Source of the DNA: AV69 sp963742315
GTDB taxonomy: Bacteria; Verrucomicrobiota; Verrucomicrobiia; Chthoniobacterales; UBA10450
Length of the DNA: 64,000 bases
Reading direction: 5' to 3'
NCBI GenBank assembly: GCA_963742315.1
Contig: CAVULE010000013.1
Span: forward strand, 1 to 64,000
The position numbers were made by a program, and so were the translations under genes. The stretch's first letter is position 1; each line of letters starts with the position of its first letter. Positions 35,153 through 44,506 of the stretch are shown piece after piece. The notes beneath the pieces are model-generated. The model was not told the DNA's origin, did not search any database, and saw only the letters and a program-made list of their open reading frames with translations.

Positions 35153-36334
35153 CTAGATGAAAGCGTTGGTTGGGACGTCCATGTGCAGACCCGATTCGAG
35201 TTCGCTGTTCACGCCGCGCGTTTTGTGAACGAGATCGATCCCGCGGGCAACGGTACCTTTGCGCGAAGCATAAAGACGCGCGGTTTCTTCGCTGATCAAA
35301 TCGTTTTGGTAAGCATTAAGAATGCATTGATCGAAAGTCATCCAGCCCAATTGTGAACTGGCTTCGATGATTTCGTAGAAACTGCGATGCTCGGTCTCAC
35401 CGAGTGCGACTGCTTCCTTGGTTCGCAAATTGTTTCCCATGATTTCCATGAGCAATTGACGACCACCGCCCGCTTTCGGCGCCAGACGCTGGCTGACGAC
35501 GTAGCGCAGGACATCGGACAGGCGGACGCGCAGTTGTTGCTCTTCGCCGAGGGTGAACATGCCGAGAATACGATTGATCGACTGGCCGGCGTCGACGGTG
35601 TGGAGCGTGCTCAGAACAAGATGACCAGTCTCTGACGCCATCAAGGCGATTTCGACCGTGGCACGGTCGCGCATTTCGCCCACGAGAATGACTTTCGGCG
35701 CCTGCCGCAACGCTGCCCGCAGTCCGTTGGCATAGTTGTTAAAATCCTGGCCCAGCTCGCGCTGATTGAATGTCCCTTTAAGACATGGATGAACGAACTC
35801 AATCGGATCTTCCAGCGTCACGATGTGCACCGGCTGCGTACCGTTAATTTCATTGAGTATCGCCGCCAAGGTGGTGGTTTTACCGCTGCCGGTCGCGCCG
35901 GTGACGAGCACGAGTCCCGTTTTCTCCTTCGTGATTTCCCTGAAAATGCTGGGGAGATGAAGTGTTTCCAAGGTGGGAACGGTGGCTTCGAGCCGGCGCA
36001 GAACGATCGCAAAATTTCCGCGTTGCCGGAAAATATTAACGCGAAAGCGTGCCTCATCCCTCAACGAATAACTAAGATCGCAGGAGCCGCCGCTTAAATA
36101 ATCGTACATCAGCCGCCGATCGCCCTGCATCAAGGCGAGTGCGATTCGTTCGGTCTGGAACGGAGTGAGGATGTCGATCGGCGGATCGATCAGGGCCGGC
36201 TTTAGCTCGCCAAAAGACTCCACTTGCAACGGATGCCCCACCGAAAAGTTCAAATCCGAAATGCCGGGGTGCGTATGCAGCATTGCAGAAAGGATCTTGT
36301 CGAGATCGGGCAGTCTCATTATTCCTCCGTCCAA
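35153..36334 (-). CDS. Twitching motility ATPase, PilT/PilU-like
   Basis: The 393-aa secretion-type AAA ATPase has a Walker A (GATGSGKTTT), an Asp box (TLEDPIEFVHP), a Walker B (VILVGEMRD) and the His box (ASETGHLVLSTLHT). The C-terminus extends about 30 residues beyond its neighbour PilT. In type IV pilus systems PilT and its paralogue PilU drive pilus retraction. Its start overlaps the end of the upstream pilT by 16 nt. The remaining pilus genes are not in this window. Confidence 0.85.
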   Translation of the reverse strand: MDGGIMRLPDLDKILSAMLHTHPGISDLNFSVGHPLQVESFGELKPALIDPPIDILTPFQTERIALALMQGDRRLMYDYLSGGSCDLSYSLRDEARFRVNIFRQRGNFAIVLRRLEATVPTLETLHLPSIFREITKEKTGLVLVTGATGSGKTTTLAAILNEINGTQPVHIVTLEDPIEFVHPCLKGTFNQRELGQDFNNYANGLRAALRQAPKVILVGEMRDRATVEIALMASETGHLVLSTLHTVDAGQSINRILGMFTLGEEQQLRVRLSDVLRYVVSQRLAPKAGGGRQLLMEIMGNNLRTKEAVALGETEHRSFYEIIEASSQLGWMTFDQCILNAYQNDLISEETARLYASRKGTVARGIDLVHKTRGVNSELESGLHMDVPTNAFI

Positions 36335-37401
36335 TCTTCCGGCGGGTTCTTGAGGAATTGCCGGAATTTCTTCTTATCAATCGCCTTGTCGTACGCTTCC
36401 TCCGGCGAAATGCGGGCGTGACGAAGATGATCGATGATCGCATCGTCGAGCGGTTGGTTGCCCTTCTTTTTCCCGACTTGAATCATACCCGGGATCTGGT
36501 GCGTTTTGGCTTCGCGCACGAGGTTGGCGATTGCCATGTCGACCACCAGAATTTCCAGTGCGGCGACCCGGCCGGGTTTGTCGATTCTCTTGAAAAGATT
36601 TTGCGCAATGACTCCCTTGAGCGATTCCGCGAGAGTGGCCCGGATTTGGTTCTGCTGATTAGTTGGAAAAACGTCGATGATACGATCTACAGCTTTGGAG
36701 GCGCTTGAGGTATGGAGAGTTCCGAAAACAAGGTGACCGGTTGCAGCCGCGGTCAGGGCGAGCTCAATCGTTTCCAAATCGCGCAGTTCGCCGACGAGCA
36801 AAATATCAGGATCTTCACGCAAAGCTCCACGGAGAGCGTTGGCAAAAGAGCGGGTATGGACCCCGACCTCGCGGTGTTGCACAAGACAGTTTTGGCTGCG
36901 ATGCACGAATTCAATCGGGTCTTCCACTGTAATGATATGGTCGTGCCGCTGGAGGTTGGCGAAGTCCATCATGGCGGCAAGAGTGGTGGATTTTCCCGAG
37001 CCGGTTGGACCGGTAACCAGAATGAGACCTTTCTTTAGCAGCGGGAATTTTTTCAGCACCGGCGGCAATCCCAGATCGTCAACCGTCGACACCTTAGATG
37101 GAATCAAACGAAAGACCGCCGAAATCCCGTATTTTTGCTGGAAGAAATTGGCTCGATAACGCGCGACACCCGGCACTTCGTAGCCAAAGTCAACATCGAG
37201 ATTCTCTTCGAATAGTTTGATCTTTGTCTCCGGCGCGATCTCATAAACCATGGTTTTGAGTTCCTCGTCTTTGAGAGCTGGGTAATCCACCCGGACGAGG
37301 TCGCCATTAATGCGCAGCATCGGGGGATTATTGGTAGAGAGGTGGAGGTCGGACGCCTTTTGTTCCGACATCAATTTAAAAAAAGCGTCGATGCGAGCCA
37401 T
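36319..37401 (-). CDS. pilT: Type IV pilus retraction ATPase PilT
   Basis: The 360-aa protein matches PilT along its length: SDLHLSTNNPPMLRINGDL near the N-terminus (PAS-like N2 domain), Walker A GPTGSGKS (131-138), the VEDPIEFVH box, Walker B DILLVGELRD, the His box ATGHLVFGTLHT and FPTNQQNQIR. It forms a hexameric ATPase at the pilus base that depolymerises pilin and powers twitching. It is followed by a PilU-like paralogue with overlapping reading frames. Confidence 0.92.
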   Translation of the reverse strand: MARIDAFFKLMSEQKASDLHLSTNNPPMLRINGDLVRVDYPALKDEELKTMVYEIAPETKIKLFEENLDVDFGYEVPGVARYRANFFQQKYGISAVFRLIPSKVSTVDDLGLPPVLKKFPLLKKGLILVTGPTGSGKSTTLAAMMDFANLQRHDHIITVEDPIEFVHRSQNCLVQHREVGVHTRSFANALRGALREDPDILLVGELRDLETIELALTAAATGHLVFGTLHTSSASKAVDRIIDVFPTNQQNQIRATLAESLKGVIAQNLFKRIDKPGRVAALEILVVDMAIANLVREAKTHQIPGMIQVGKKKGNQPLDDAIIDHLRHARISPEEAYDKAIDKKKFRQFLKNPPEDWTEE

Positions 37402-37532
37402 GCGGTTCCGCGGCTTGAACAGCTAAATTGATGCCATAGGCCAGTCGAACGTCATGCGTCGCCCCGTCTGTTTGGGGGCGTTCGCCTCCATGACAGCGCC
37501 TTGGGCTACAATTCCCGACTCCGATTGGGAGA

Positions 37533-38267
37533 TTAACGGACCGGCCGACGCGGCGCGTCGAGGGTCGAGCGAACCTGCTGGAGCAGCTTCTCGCGGGTGT
37601 AGGGCTTCGGGATAAACCCGCGAAGCCCCTGCGCCAGCATGGCGCCGATCTTGTTTTGCTCGGCAAATCCGCTGCTCAACACGACGTCAACGCCTGGGTT
37701 GATCGCCTTCAATTCCTCGAATACAGCGTCCCCATCCATCACTGGCAGGAAGAAATCCAGTATGATCAGGCCAATTTCACGATGGATTTGCTGAAAGATT
37801 TTCAGTGCCTCGAAACCGTCCCGGGCGATGATGACCTTGTATCCTTCTTCCGCCAGAATTGTGGAGGCGAACTCCGCAATTTCCGGTTCATCATCGACGA
37901 TCAGGACCAATTCGCGCGCGCCCTCAGGATTCAGGATCGGAATTTCCGGTGTAATCCTTGGGGCTCTCGCTTCGGTCGATACTTCTTCGGCGGCCAGCGC
38001 TGCCCCGGGCGCCGATGAGGTGGCCGTCGGGACCCTAGGGCTCGGTATTTTGCCCGAAGTATTCTCGAGAATCATGGACATTACGCGATGAAGCAATGCT
38101 TGGGCCGCCTGCGTGGCTATTTCTACCTGTTGGCTGAGCTGGTCGATGTAGTCATGCTCGCCCTTCTGCCGTTTCGCTAAGTCGGCATAACGGGCGATTT
38201 GGTGCAAAACGGTATTGAGTTCAGTGGTCGTCTTGGCGATCCACTTCAGGTCATCCTGATGCAGCAT
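37533..38267 (-). CDS. Response regulator with N-terminal helical (HisKA-like) region
   Basis: The 244-aa protein has an N-terminal helical segment (DLKWIAKTTTELNTVLHQIA), resembling the dimerisation helices of histidine kinases but without ATPase or obvious phospho-His. A linker rich in Ala and Pro leads to a complete receiver domain at about 115-235: acidic pair in LIVDDEPEIAE, phospho-acceptor Asp in LIILDFFLPVMDG, Ser in VVLSSGF, Lys in FIPKPY. It is located 131 nt upstream of pilT on the same strand and is likely a regulator of motility (inference). A small membrane ORF precedes it by 6 nt. Confidence 0.75.
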   Translation of the reverse strand: MLHQDDLKWIAKTTTELNTVLHQIARYADLAKRQKGEHDYIDQLSQQVEIATQAAQALLHRVMSMILENTSGKIPSPRVPTATSSAPGAALAAEEVSTEARAPRITPEIPILNPEGARELVLIVDDEPEIAEFASTILAEEGYKVIIARDGFEALKIFQQIHREIGLIILDFFLPVMDGDAVFEELKAINPGVDVVLSSGFAEQNKIGAMLAQGLRGFIPKPYTREKLLQQVRSTLDAPRRPVR

Positions 38268-38273
38268 ACGCGT

Positions 38274-38396
38274 CTAGGTCTCGTCTGTGTCCTTCGCACA
38301 TGCCCACAAAACGCAACCAAAAATCGTAATGCAAGCGAAAGCGAATGAACCAAGAGTCAGCATAGAGCGGATTTCTTCAAAGTCAGCCCGCTTCAT
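38274..38396 (-). CDS. Small single-span membrane protein (40 aa)
   Basis: The reading frame starts at ATG 38396 behind GAAAGGG and encodes 40 residues with one hydrophobic helix (LTLGSFAFACITIFGCVLWA) and a polar tail (CAKDTDET). It ends 6 nt before the response-regulator start, an operon-like spacing. The overall shape resembles CcoQ-type small subunits, but nothing in the neighbourhood supports that function. Confidence 0.45.
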   Translation of the reverse strand: MKRADFEEIRSMLTLGSFAFACITIFGCVLWACAKDTDET

Positions 38397-38483
38397 GCCC
38401 ACACCCTTTCGGGGGTGACCGCGATTTCTCGACCTTTCGAGATCGCGCGCCGAACCCGAGCCCTGTTTATAATTACTAGCAAT

Positions 38484-39665
38484 TTATTTGCCCAGGGCCC
38501 GTTTCAGTTCGTTTTTGGCGGAATCAATCTGCTTCGGTGTGCCCGCCGAGATCAAAATGCCTCGTAATCTGTCCCCTAGGTAATAACGCGCGGTAAATTT
38601 TTTCTTGGCGTGCGTCCCGGTAAGGTCCACCCGAGTCGGTTGGATGGTAAAATCACCGACAAAATCGAGTCGCAAATCGAACATCTCCGTCCAGAAATAA
38701 GGCAGCTGTTCGTAACGGATTCGCTTTTTGCCCGTCATGTTCGCACCTGCCACGAAACCTTGTTCGCGCGCATTTTCCCAATGCGTCTGCCGTCGCATTC
38801 CACCCATCAGACGGTCAGGATAAAACGCCAGGTCACCAATTGCGTAAATTCCTTTCTCTTCGGTCTCGAGATAATCGTTGACCGGGGAACCGTGTGGCCC
38901 GGATAGAGGGGTGTTGCGTACCAAATCGAGGATTGGCTCCGCTCCACACGCCACCACTGCCAATCCCGCCGCGACTCGGTTTCCGCTCTTGGTTTGGATA
39001 TTTCGCAAAACCGTTTTGCCTTCAAAGCCGTTTAAGCTTTCGCCCAGAAGCAACGTCACCCCGTTTTTCGCGAAATAGCCAGTTACCCAGGTCGCCGTCT
39101 CGAAATCGAGGTAGCGATTCAAGAGCGCGCTATGCCGATGCATCACGCTCACTTTCATTTTCATTTGCCGCAGGCTGGCGGCCACCTCGCACGCGAGCAA
39201 TCCGCCGCCCACTACCATCACGTTTTTCTCGTGCTCGGCCATTTCCCGCAGAGCAAACGCGTCACGCATGCTGCGCAGATAAATGACGTTACCCAAACCG
39301 ACACCCGCAACCGGCGGCCGCCCTGGACGGCTGCCCATCGCGAGGCAAGCTTTGTTAAACTCGACGCTCTCACCGTTGCCCAGCACCGCTACCCGGCGAT
39401 CGATGTTTAGTTGTGTCACCGCGGTATTGAAACGTGCGTCGATCTTATGCGCGGCGTACCAACGTTCATCCACTTCGGCATATTTCCTAGGGACGAGCGT
39501 CTTTTCGCGGAGGAAACTTTTCGAGAGCAGCCAGCGCTTGTAGGGCGCGTAGGCTTCAGCGCCTACTAATGTCACACTCCCACGCTTGTCGTGTTTTCGA
39601 ATTGCTTCACAGGCGCATGCCCCTCCGATACCTGCGCCGATAATGAGATAATCACGCTGAATCAT
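38484..39665 (-). CDS. FAD/NAD(P)-dependent oxidoreductase (ferredoxin-reductase/AIF-like)
   Basis: The 393-aa flavoprotein has an N-terminal FAD Rossmann motif (YLIIGAGIGGACACEAIRK), a central NAD(P)-binding GxGxxA/G motif (VMVVGGGLLACEVAASLRQ) and the second FAD motif (GIYAIGDLAFYPD). The C-terminal about 90 residues form the reductase/AIF-type dimer domain. Such proteins pass electrons from NAD(P)H to ferredoxins or Rieske proteins. No partner is adjacent, so the acceptor is unknown. Confidence 0.8.
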   Translation of the reverse strand: MIQRDYLIIGAGIGGACACEAIRKHDKRGSVTLVGAEAYAPYKRWLLSKSFLREKTLVPRKYAEVDERWYAAHKIDARFNTAVTQLNIDRRVAVLGNGESVEFNKACLAMGSRPGRPPVAGVGLGNVIYLRSMRDAFALREMAEHEKNVMVVGGGLLACEVAASLRQMKMKVSVMHRHSALLNRYLDFETATWVTGYFAKNGVTLLLGESLNGFEGKTVLRNIQTKSGNRVAAGLAVVACGAEPILDLVRNTPLSGPHGSPVNDYLETEEKGIYAIGDLAFYPDRLMGGMRRQTHWENAREQGFVAGANMTGKKRIRYEQLPYFWTEMFDLRLDFVGDFTIQPTRVDLTGTHAKKKFTARYYLGDRLRGILISAGTPKQIDSAKNELKRALGK

Positions 39666-39716
39666 TCTTAAAATATGACGATAGAGAAACCACCGCGTAC
39701 CTGGCTAGGGAAAAAT

Positions 39717-39821
39717 TAGGGTAGCGCGCGTGTTCCGCGCGTCGAGCCGGACATTCTGTCCGGCTTTTCAGAGGCTCCGCAGAATCCGGAGCCAGGCGCA
39801 CAGGACGTGCGCGCTACCCAT
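39717..39821. repeat. Hairpin repeat (GGTAGCGCGC family)
   Basis: Outer arms GGGTAGCGCGCGTGTTCCGCG and CAGGACGTGCGCGCTACCC pair, with inner palindromes GCCGGACATTCTGTCCGGC and GGCTCCGCAGAATCCGGAGCC. The same family forms the 3' end of prmA at 54571-54681. Confidence 0.7.
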
Positions 39822-39888
39822 AAAAACCTTAAAACTGTTACAACGGGCGCGGATTGAAAGAGGCGAGCTCCGCCGCCCTCCAGGGTCC

Positions 39889-41265
39889 TCAAAGCATCGC
39901 GCGGCAAATCGCTACCGAGGCGATCACGCCCACAAGATCCGCGAGCAAGCCTGCTGGAATCGCGTGCCGAGTCTGTTTCACGCCGACCGATCCAAAGTAA
40001 ACGGCAGCGACATAAAACGTGGTCTCCGTGCTTCCGTAAATGGTCGCTGCCGTAAGGCTGACGATATTATCCGGACCAAGCCGATGTACGATTTCAGTCA
40101 ATATCGCCAACGTCGCGCTTCCACTTAAAGGCCGCATTAATGCGAGCGGGAGGAGATCGGGCGGAAAATGCAATGGCCCGAGGATAGGTGTCAGCCATTT
40201 CGTCAGCAAATCGATTCCGCCCGCGCCTTTAAACATTCCAATGGCAACCAGGATCGCGACCAGAAACGGAATGATGCGCAGGATAACATTAAAACCCTCC
40301 TTCGCGCCCTCGACGAACTCCTCATAAACTTTGATCCGGCGCGCTGCCGCATAGATCGGAAAAAAGCTGAGCAGGAAAGGAATCGCCAGCAGCGAAAGCG
40401 CGTTCACGCCTCGGACAAAAGCATTCGCGTTGTCGGTAATCGGATTGCCGAAGACCGGTGGCCAAACCATTCGTACAAAAATGAAGGCGAAGAAAATGAG
40501 GAGAACGACGGTGGCGATGCGTCCCAATAATGTTGGTCGGGGCGTCGGTAGGGCGACGCTCTGCGGAGCCTCCACGGGCACTACCTTCCTCGGCTCGACA
40601 GAGTCTCGCCCCACCATTCGTTTATCGTTAGTTGCAGCGGCACTTTCTCCTGAGCCGCGGCCAGTGACCGCGGCTACAGGACGAGCGAACCACGGCAACT
40701 TCTCCAGAATTTTCACCGCCATAATCGCAGTGGTTGCAGCGCACAACGTGGCCAGCAACGCCGTCCCGACAATCGCCGTCGGACGCGTCGACCCTGCTGC
40801 GACCAAAATCGCGATCGCAGTCGTCGGAATAAGTTGCACCGATGCCGTATTAATCGCGAGAAATGTGCACATGGCGTTGGTGGCGGCGCCTGGCTGCGGA
40901 TTGAGTGATTCGAGATCGCGCATCGCCCGCAAACCGAGCGGCGTGGCTGCGTTCCCGAGGCCAAGCATGTTCGCCGCCATGTTCATCAGCATCGCACCCA
41001 TCGCTGGATGCTCCGCTGGCACATCGGGAAACAACCGCCGCATGATTGGCCGTAGCGCGCGCGCAAGTTTTTGCACGAGTCCGGCGCGTTCCGCCAGGCG
41101 CATCACTCCTAGCCAGAGCGCCATGATCCCAATTAATCCCAACGCAATCGTGACCGCGGTTTTAGCGCCGTCGAAGGCGCCGTCGGTTATTTCTTTCCAG
41201 CGATCATTCCAACCGCCGATTGCGACTGCGAGCAATACCAGCGCGAGCCAGATGTAATTGAGCAC
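39889..41265 (-). CDS. SpmA-SpmB fusion, nucleoside-recognition (Gate) membrane protein
   Basis: The 458-aa polytopic membrane protein carries an SpmA-like half (1-190: MLMNMAANMLGLGNAATPLG) and an SpmB-like half (250-458: ALMRPLSGSATLAILTEIV; GSTETTFYVAAVYFGSVG) joined by a linker. In spore formers SpmA and SpmB are separate and affect spore core dehydration; fused forms occur in non-sporulating Gram-negatives, where the role is unknown. The linker (residues about 197-240) consists largely of two hairpin repeats read in frame (40652-40677 and 40547-40615), giving the stretch KRMVGRDSVEPRKVVPVEAP. Confidence 0.85.
   Translation of the reverse strand: MLNYIWLALVLLAVAIGGWNDRWKEITDGAFDGAKTAVTIALGLIGIMALWLGVMRLAERAGLVQKLARALRPIMRRLFPDVPAEHPAMGAMLMNMAANMLGLGNAATPLGLRAMRDLESLNPQPGAATNAMCTFLAINTASVQLIPTTAIAILVAAGSTRPTAIVGTALLATLCAATTAIMAVKILEKLPWFARPVAAVTGRGSGESAAATNDKRMVGRDSVEPRKVVPVEAPQSVALPTPRPTLLGRIATVVLLIFFAFIFVRMVWPPVFGNPITDNANAFVRGVNALSLLAIPFLLSFFPIYAAARRIKVYEEFVEGAKEGFNVILRIIPFLVAILVAIGMFKGAGGIDLLTKWLTPILGPLHFPPDLLPLALMRPLSGSATLAILTEIVHRLGPDNIVSLTAATIYGSTETTFYVAAVYFGSVGVKQTRHAIPAGLLADLVGVIASVAICRAML
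40547..40677. repeat. Two hairpin repeats inside the SpmA-SpmB linker
   Basis: The first unit (40547-40615, 69 bp or 23 codons) has arms GGTAGGGCGACGCTCTGCGG and, inverted, GGTGGGGCGAGACTCTGTCG. The second (40652-40677) is a GAGCCGCGGCCAGTGACCGC palindrome; a cousin is at 41274-41310. Both are open in the gene's frame, and arms of the first family also occur at about 29920 and 30040. Confidence 0.7.
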
Positions 41266-41547
41266 AGAAAAGTTGTAGCCGCGGTCGCTGGTCGCGGCGA
41301 ATCGATTCGGTGGGCCAGGAATCGGTCGAGTCGATCATCTGAGCGGGTTTCCGATCGTCGAAAGGCAACGCGATTCAAACCGTCATTCCGATGATGTCGA
41401 AGGAGCCGCGATGGAAATCTTCAAAATAACTCTTAGCCGAATTCCTCAATTTTCACTCGGAACTATGACGCTAATTATTTTTCAACATCATTGTCGCAAG
41501 CGCCCCATCGCTCTCGCTGCGAGCATGCGATCTGCTTTTGACGAGGG

Positions 41548-42759
41548 GTGTTCGCGAACCTCCCAAGTAAAGCTCGCCACACGGAAACGTTAGCCAACGC
41601 CTTTGATCCGAGAAGAAATGCTTTCGGATTGTTTCGATTCGCATTGGCCGCCCTTGTCATCGTCTCGCATTGCTATCCGCTCGGCGGATTTGGTCGTGAT
41701 CCGTTGGAAGTCGTAACCGCCGGACGCCTATCCCTCGGACTTTTTGCTGTCGCAATGTTTTTTGTTCTTAGCGGCTTTTTGATTACACGCAGTGCATCAA
41801 ATACGTCTGCGATCAGATTTCTTTGGCATCGATTCTTGCGCATTTTCCCCGGCTATTGGGTCTGTCTCGTCGTCTGTGCATTCATCCTGGCGCCAATGAT
41901 CTGCCAGGTCGAATACACCCACGCCTATCGAATTTTCGCAGCTCCGCACGATTCACCACAACTGTACCTGGCCGGCAACTTCGCCATGCTTCATCTGAAT
42001 CATTGGAGCATCTCCGGCGTGATGAACGTTTCGCCACAATCCATTGGCAAGACATTGCACCTGAATCCCTATCCGTTCGTATTCAATGGCTCGATTTGGA
42101 CACTGCCGTATGAATTAATCTGCTATCTCACAGTCGGATTACTCGCCGTCGTCGGCGTCGTGAGGCGCGCGGGCCATGTCGTTCTCTTGCTCTTCGTTGC
42201 GGGTTGGGCCCTCTACGCGTCCAACTGGCTAGTACCATCACTGTTTCACCACCTTTTTCCCTTTCGATGTATGGCGGAGTTGCTCATGCTCGTGACGTAC
42301 TTTTTCGCAGGCGCGGTTTGTTTTCTTTACCGAGAAAAAATCGCGTTTTCGGCCGTGCTTTTAGGAGTGTCAGCAATCGCGCTTGCCTGTGCGCTGCCCA
42401 ATCGGTGCTTCGGCATCATCGCACCGATTACGGTGCCATACTTGTTTCTGTGGTTTGCCACTAAGGTGCCGTTCCATCGATTCGATACCCACCGCGATTA
42501 TTCTTACGGCCTCTACATCTATGCATTCCCCGTTCAGCAAGCGCTCGCGTTTTTTCGCATCCAGGGCGAGGGTTTTGTGATCTATCTCGCCTCCGCGTTG
42601 TTATTGAGCACCCTGTTTGCAATTTTCAGCTATCATCTAATTGAAGCACCTTGTTTGCGTCTCAAGAACATTGATCTCCATGCAGTGATCGCGAAACTGC
42701 GGGCAAGACGTCGGGGGATCGACATCACCGCACCGGCACTCGATTCTAGCGCTCTCTAA
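41548..42759 (+). CDS. Acyltransferase 3 family membrane protein (OafA/YrhL-like)
   Basis: The 403-aa protein has about ten membrane helices. The first carries the family signature (FGLFRFALAALVIVSHCYPL, with catalytic His), followed by LFFVLSGFL-like FFVLSGFLITR and RFLRIFPGYW. These enzymes transfer acetyl or other acyl groups to sugars of O-antigens, capsules or peptidoglycan. The start is GTG 41548. Its stop overlaps that of the convergent recN gene by two bases. The acceptor cannot be told. Confidence 0.85.
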   Translation: MFANLPSKARHTETLANAFDPRRNAFGLFRFALAALVIVSHCYPLGGFGRDPLEVVTAGRLSLGLFAVAMFFVLSGFLITRSASNTSAIRFLWHRFLRIFPGYWVCLVVCAFILAPMICQVEYTHAYRIFAAPHDSPQLYLAGNFAMLHLNHWSISGVMNVSPQSIGKTLHLNPYPFVFNGSIWTLPYELICYLTVGLLAVVGVVRRAGHVVLLLFVAGWALYASNWLVPSLFHHLFPFRCMAELLMLVTYFFAGAVCFLYREKIAFSAVLLGVSAIALACALPNRCFGIIAPITVPYLFLWFATKVPFHRFDTHRDYSYGLYIYAFPVQQALAFFRIQGEGFVIYLASALLLSTLFAIFSYHLIEAPCLRLKNIDLHAVIAKLRARRRGIDITAPALDSSAL

Positions 42760-44420
42760 TCTGCCGTCCTCCTCAACATCGTCGAAGCTAACTTCATCGC
42801 TTCGTCACTTTTTCCACCGAGCATGCGCGCAATTTCTTCACGGCGTCTTTTCCCGCTTACCACCTCTAGTCGCGAAAATGTGCGACCGCCTTTCACCTCT
42901 TTCGTTACCACGAAATGCGAATTCGCCGCTGCTGCCACCTGTGGCAGATGTGTAATGCAAATCACTTGATGCCGCCTCGCTAATTCCTGCATTCGAGCTC
43001 CCACCGCGTGCGCGATTTCACCACCGACGTTGGCGTCAATCTCATCGAAGACCAGCAACGGCACTGCGTCCTGCGCCGCCAGAGCCGATTTGATCGCCAG
43101 CATAAGCCGGGAAATTTCGCCGCTCGAGGCGATCGCGCGCATCGGCTTGAGTGGCTCGCCCGGGTTGGGTGAAAACAAAAGTTCCACCGCATCAAAACCG
43201 GACGCCCGCGCGGCTTGCGTTTCGTTCATTCTTGCTTCGAACTGCGATTGCTTGAATCCGAGGTCGCGCAAATTTCGACGGACCATTTCCGAAAGTTTAG
43301 GCGCCGCTTTCGTGCGCAGTTTTCGCACTCTCTCGCCCGCCTGCCGCAAGTTCACCTCGAGTGTGGCGATCTCGTTAGTGAGCCGCTGCAATTCTTCATC
43401 GCGTCCTTCAATTTTCCGCATTCGCTCGGCCGCCCACTCGCCAAAAGCGATAACTTCAGAAATTGTTGTTCCGTATTTTCGTTTCAACGACTCAAAGAGC
43501 GAGATTCGCTGCTCGATGGCGGACAATTGCTCGGGATCGAGATCGAGATTCTCGGCGTAACGGCTGAGATCGCGCGCAATCTGCGATAACTCGACCACCG
43601 CCGTTTCATGCGTATTCGCCGCCGGCGCCATCGCGGGATCCAACTTTTCCAATTCGTGCAATAGCTTTTGCGTTTCACCGAGGCGCGACAAGATCGCATC
43701 GTCCGCTTCGGAAAGTCTCGTCGCCACCCCAGAGGCAATCTCAATCAACCGGCGGCTGTTACTCGCGAGGCGATAGCGCGACTCAATCTGCATTTCTTCC
43801 TCGGCCGACAAATTAGCCGAGGTGATCTCACTTATCTGATGTCGCAACAAATCGAGCTCCTGTTCACGCGCGGTCTCCGCCGTATTAAGGGCTGCGCGTT
43901 CCCCTTCCACCGCGCGCAGTTGCCGGAAAACGTTTCCGAATTTTTCCCGCGCGTCACCTGCGACAGCAAAGGCATCAAGCAAATCGAGTTGTCGATCGGG
44001 TGAAAGGAGTGATTGATGATCATGCGGTCCATGGAGGTCAACCAGATCGTCACCAAGCTCCTTGAGATTCCCCAGAGTGGTGGGCGATCCATTGATGAAC
44101 TGGCGATTGGTTCCGGAAAGAGAAAGACTGCGTTTCAGAATCAAATCGGGATCACATGGTTCGATTCCCGATTCCTCGAAATGCGCATTCCATTTCGCGA
44201 AATCATTGCCCTGAAAAATTGCCTCGACCGTGCACATCTCCGCTCCAGTCCGGACCAGAGACCTGTCGGCACGCTCGCCGAGCAACAACTGGAGCGCGCC
44301 GATAATGATTGATTTGCCGGCGCCAGTTTCGCCTGTGATAGCCGTGAACCCCGGAGAAATTTCCCATTCCAAATCCTCAACCAGCGCCAGATTCTTGATT
44401 CGTAGGAGTTGGAGAAGCAT
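42756..44420 (-). CDS. recN: DNA repair protein RecN
   Basis: The 554-aa SMC-like ATPase has Walker A GETGAGKS (30-37), the RecN motif DLVDLHGPHDHQSLL, a long coiled coil in the middle, the ABC signature region (ASSGEISRLMLAIKSAL) and Walker B LLVFDEIDANVGGEIA followed by HQVICITHLPQVAA. RecN acts early in double-strand break repair. The gene is complete, with no obvious operon partner. The region upstream of its start is a hairpin repeat shared with the divergent MBL-hydrolase gene. Confidence 0.93.
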   Translation of the reverse strand: MLLQLLRIKNLALVEDLEWEISPGFTAITGETGAGKSIIIGALQLLLGERADRSLVRTGAEMCTVEAIFQGNDFAKWNAHFEESGIEPCDPDLILKRSLSLSGTNRQFINGSPTTLGNLKELGDDLVDLHGPHDHQSLLSPDRQLDLLDAFAVAGDAREKFGNVFRQLRAVEGERAALNTAETAREQELDLLRHQISEITSANLSAEEEMQIESRYRLASNSRRLIEIASGVATRLSEADDAILSRLGETQKLLHELEKLDPAMAPAANTHETAVVELSQIARDLSRYAENLDLDPEQLSAIEQRISLFESLKRKYGTTISEVIAFGEWAAERMRKIEGRDEELQRLTNEIATLEVNLRQAGERVRKLRTKAAPKLSEMVRRNLRDLGFKQSQFEARMNETQAARASGFDAVELLFSPNPGEPLKPMRAIASSGEISRLMLAIKSALAAQDAVPLLVFDEIDANVGGEIAHAVGARMQELARRHQVICITHLPQVAAAANSHFVVTKEVKGGRTFSRLEVVSGKRRREEIARMLGGKSDEAMKLASTMLRRTAD

Positions 44421-44422
44421 CG

Positions 44423-44506
44423 GTTGAGTGTTGAGAGTTCAGAGTTGACAGTGCGCGCGCCGAAAAATCTTGAACTCTCCACCCGCAACTCTCAACTCCG
44501 AACTCA
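44423..44506. repeat. Hairpin repeat between recN and the MBL hydrolase
   Basis: TTGAGTGTTGAGAGTTCAGA on the left pairs with a right arm containing CAACTCTCAACTCCGAACTC. It fills the gap between divergent genes and contains the only plausible start codon (TTG 44470) of the hydrolase. Confidence 0.6.

Noticed and set aside
41411..41593. Small plus-strand open frame before the acyltransferase
   Set aside because: Overlaps the acyltransferase start in another frame, with no recognisable features.
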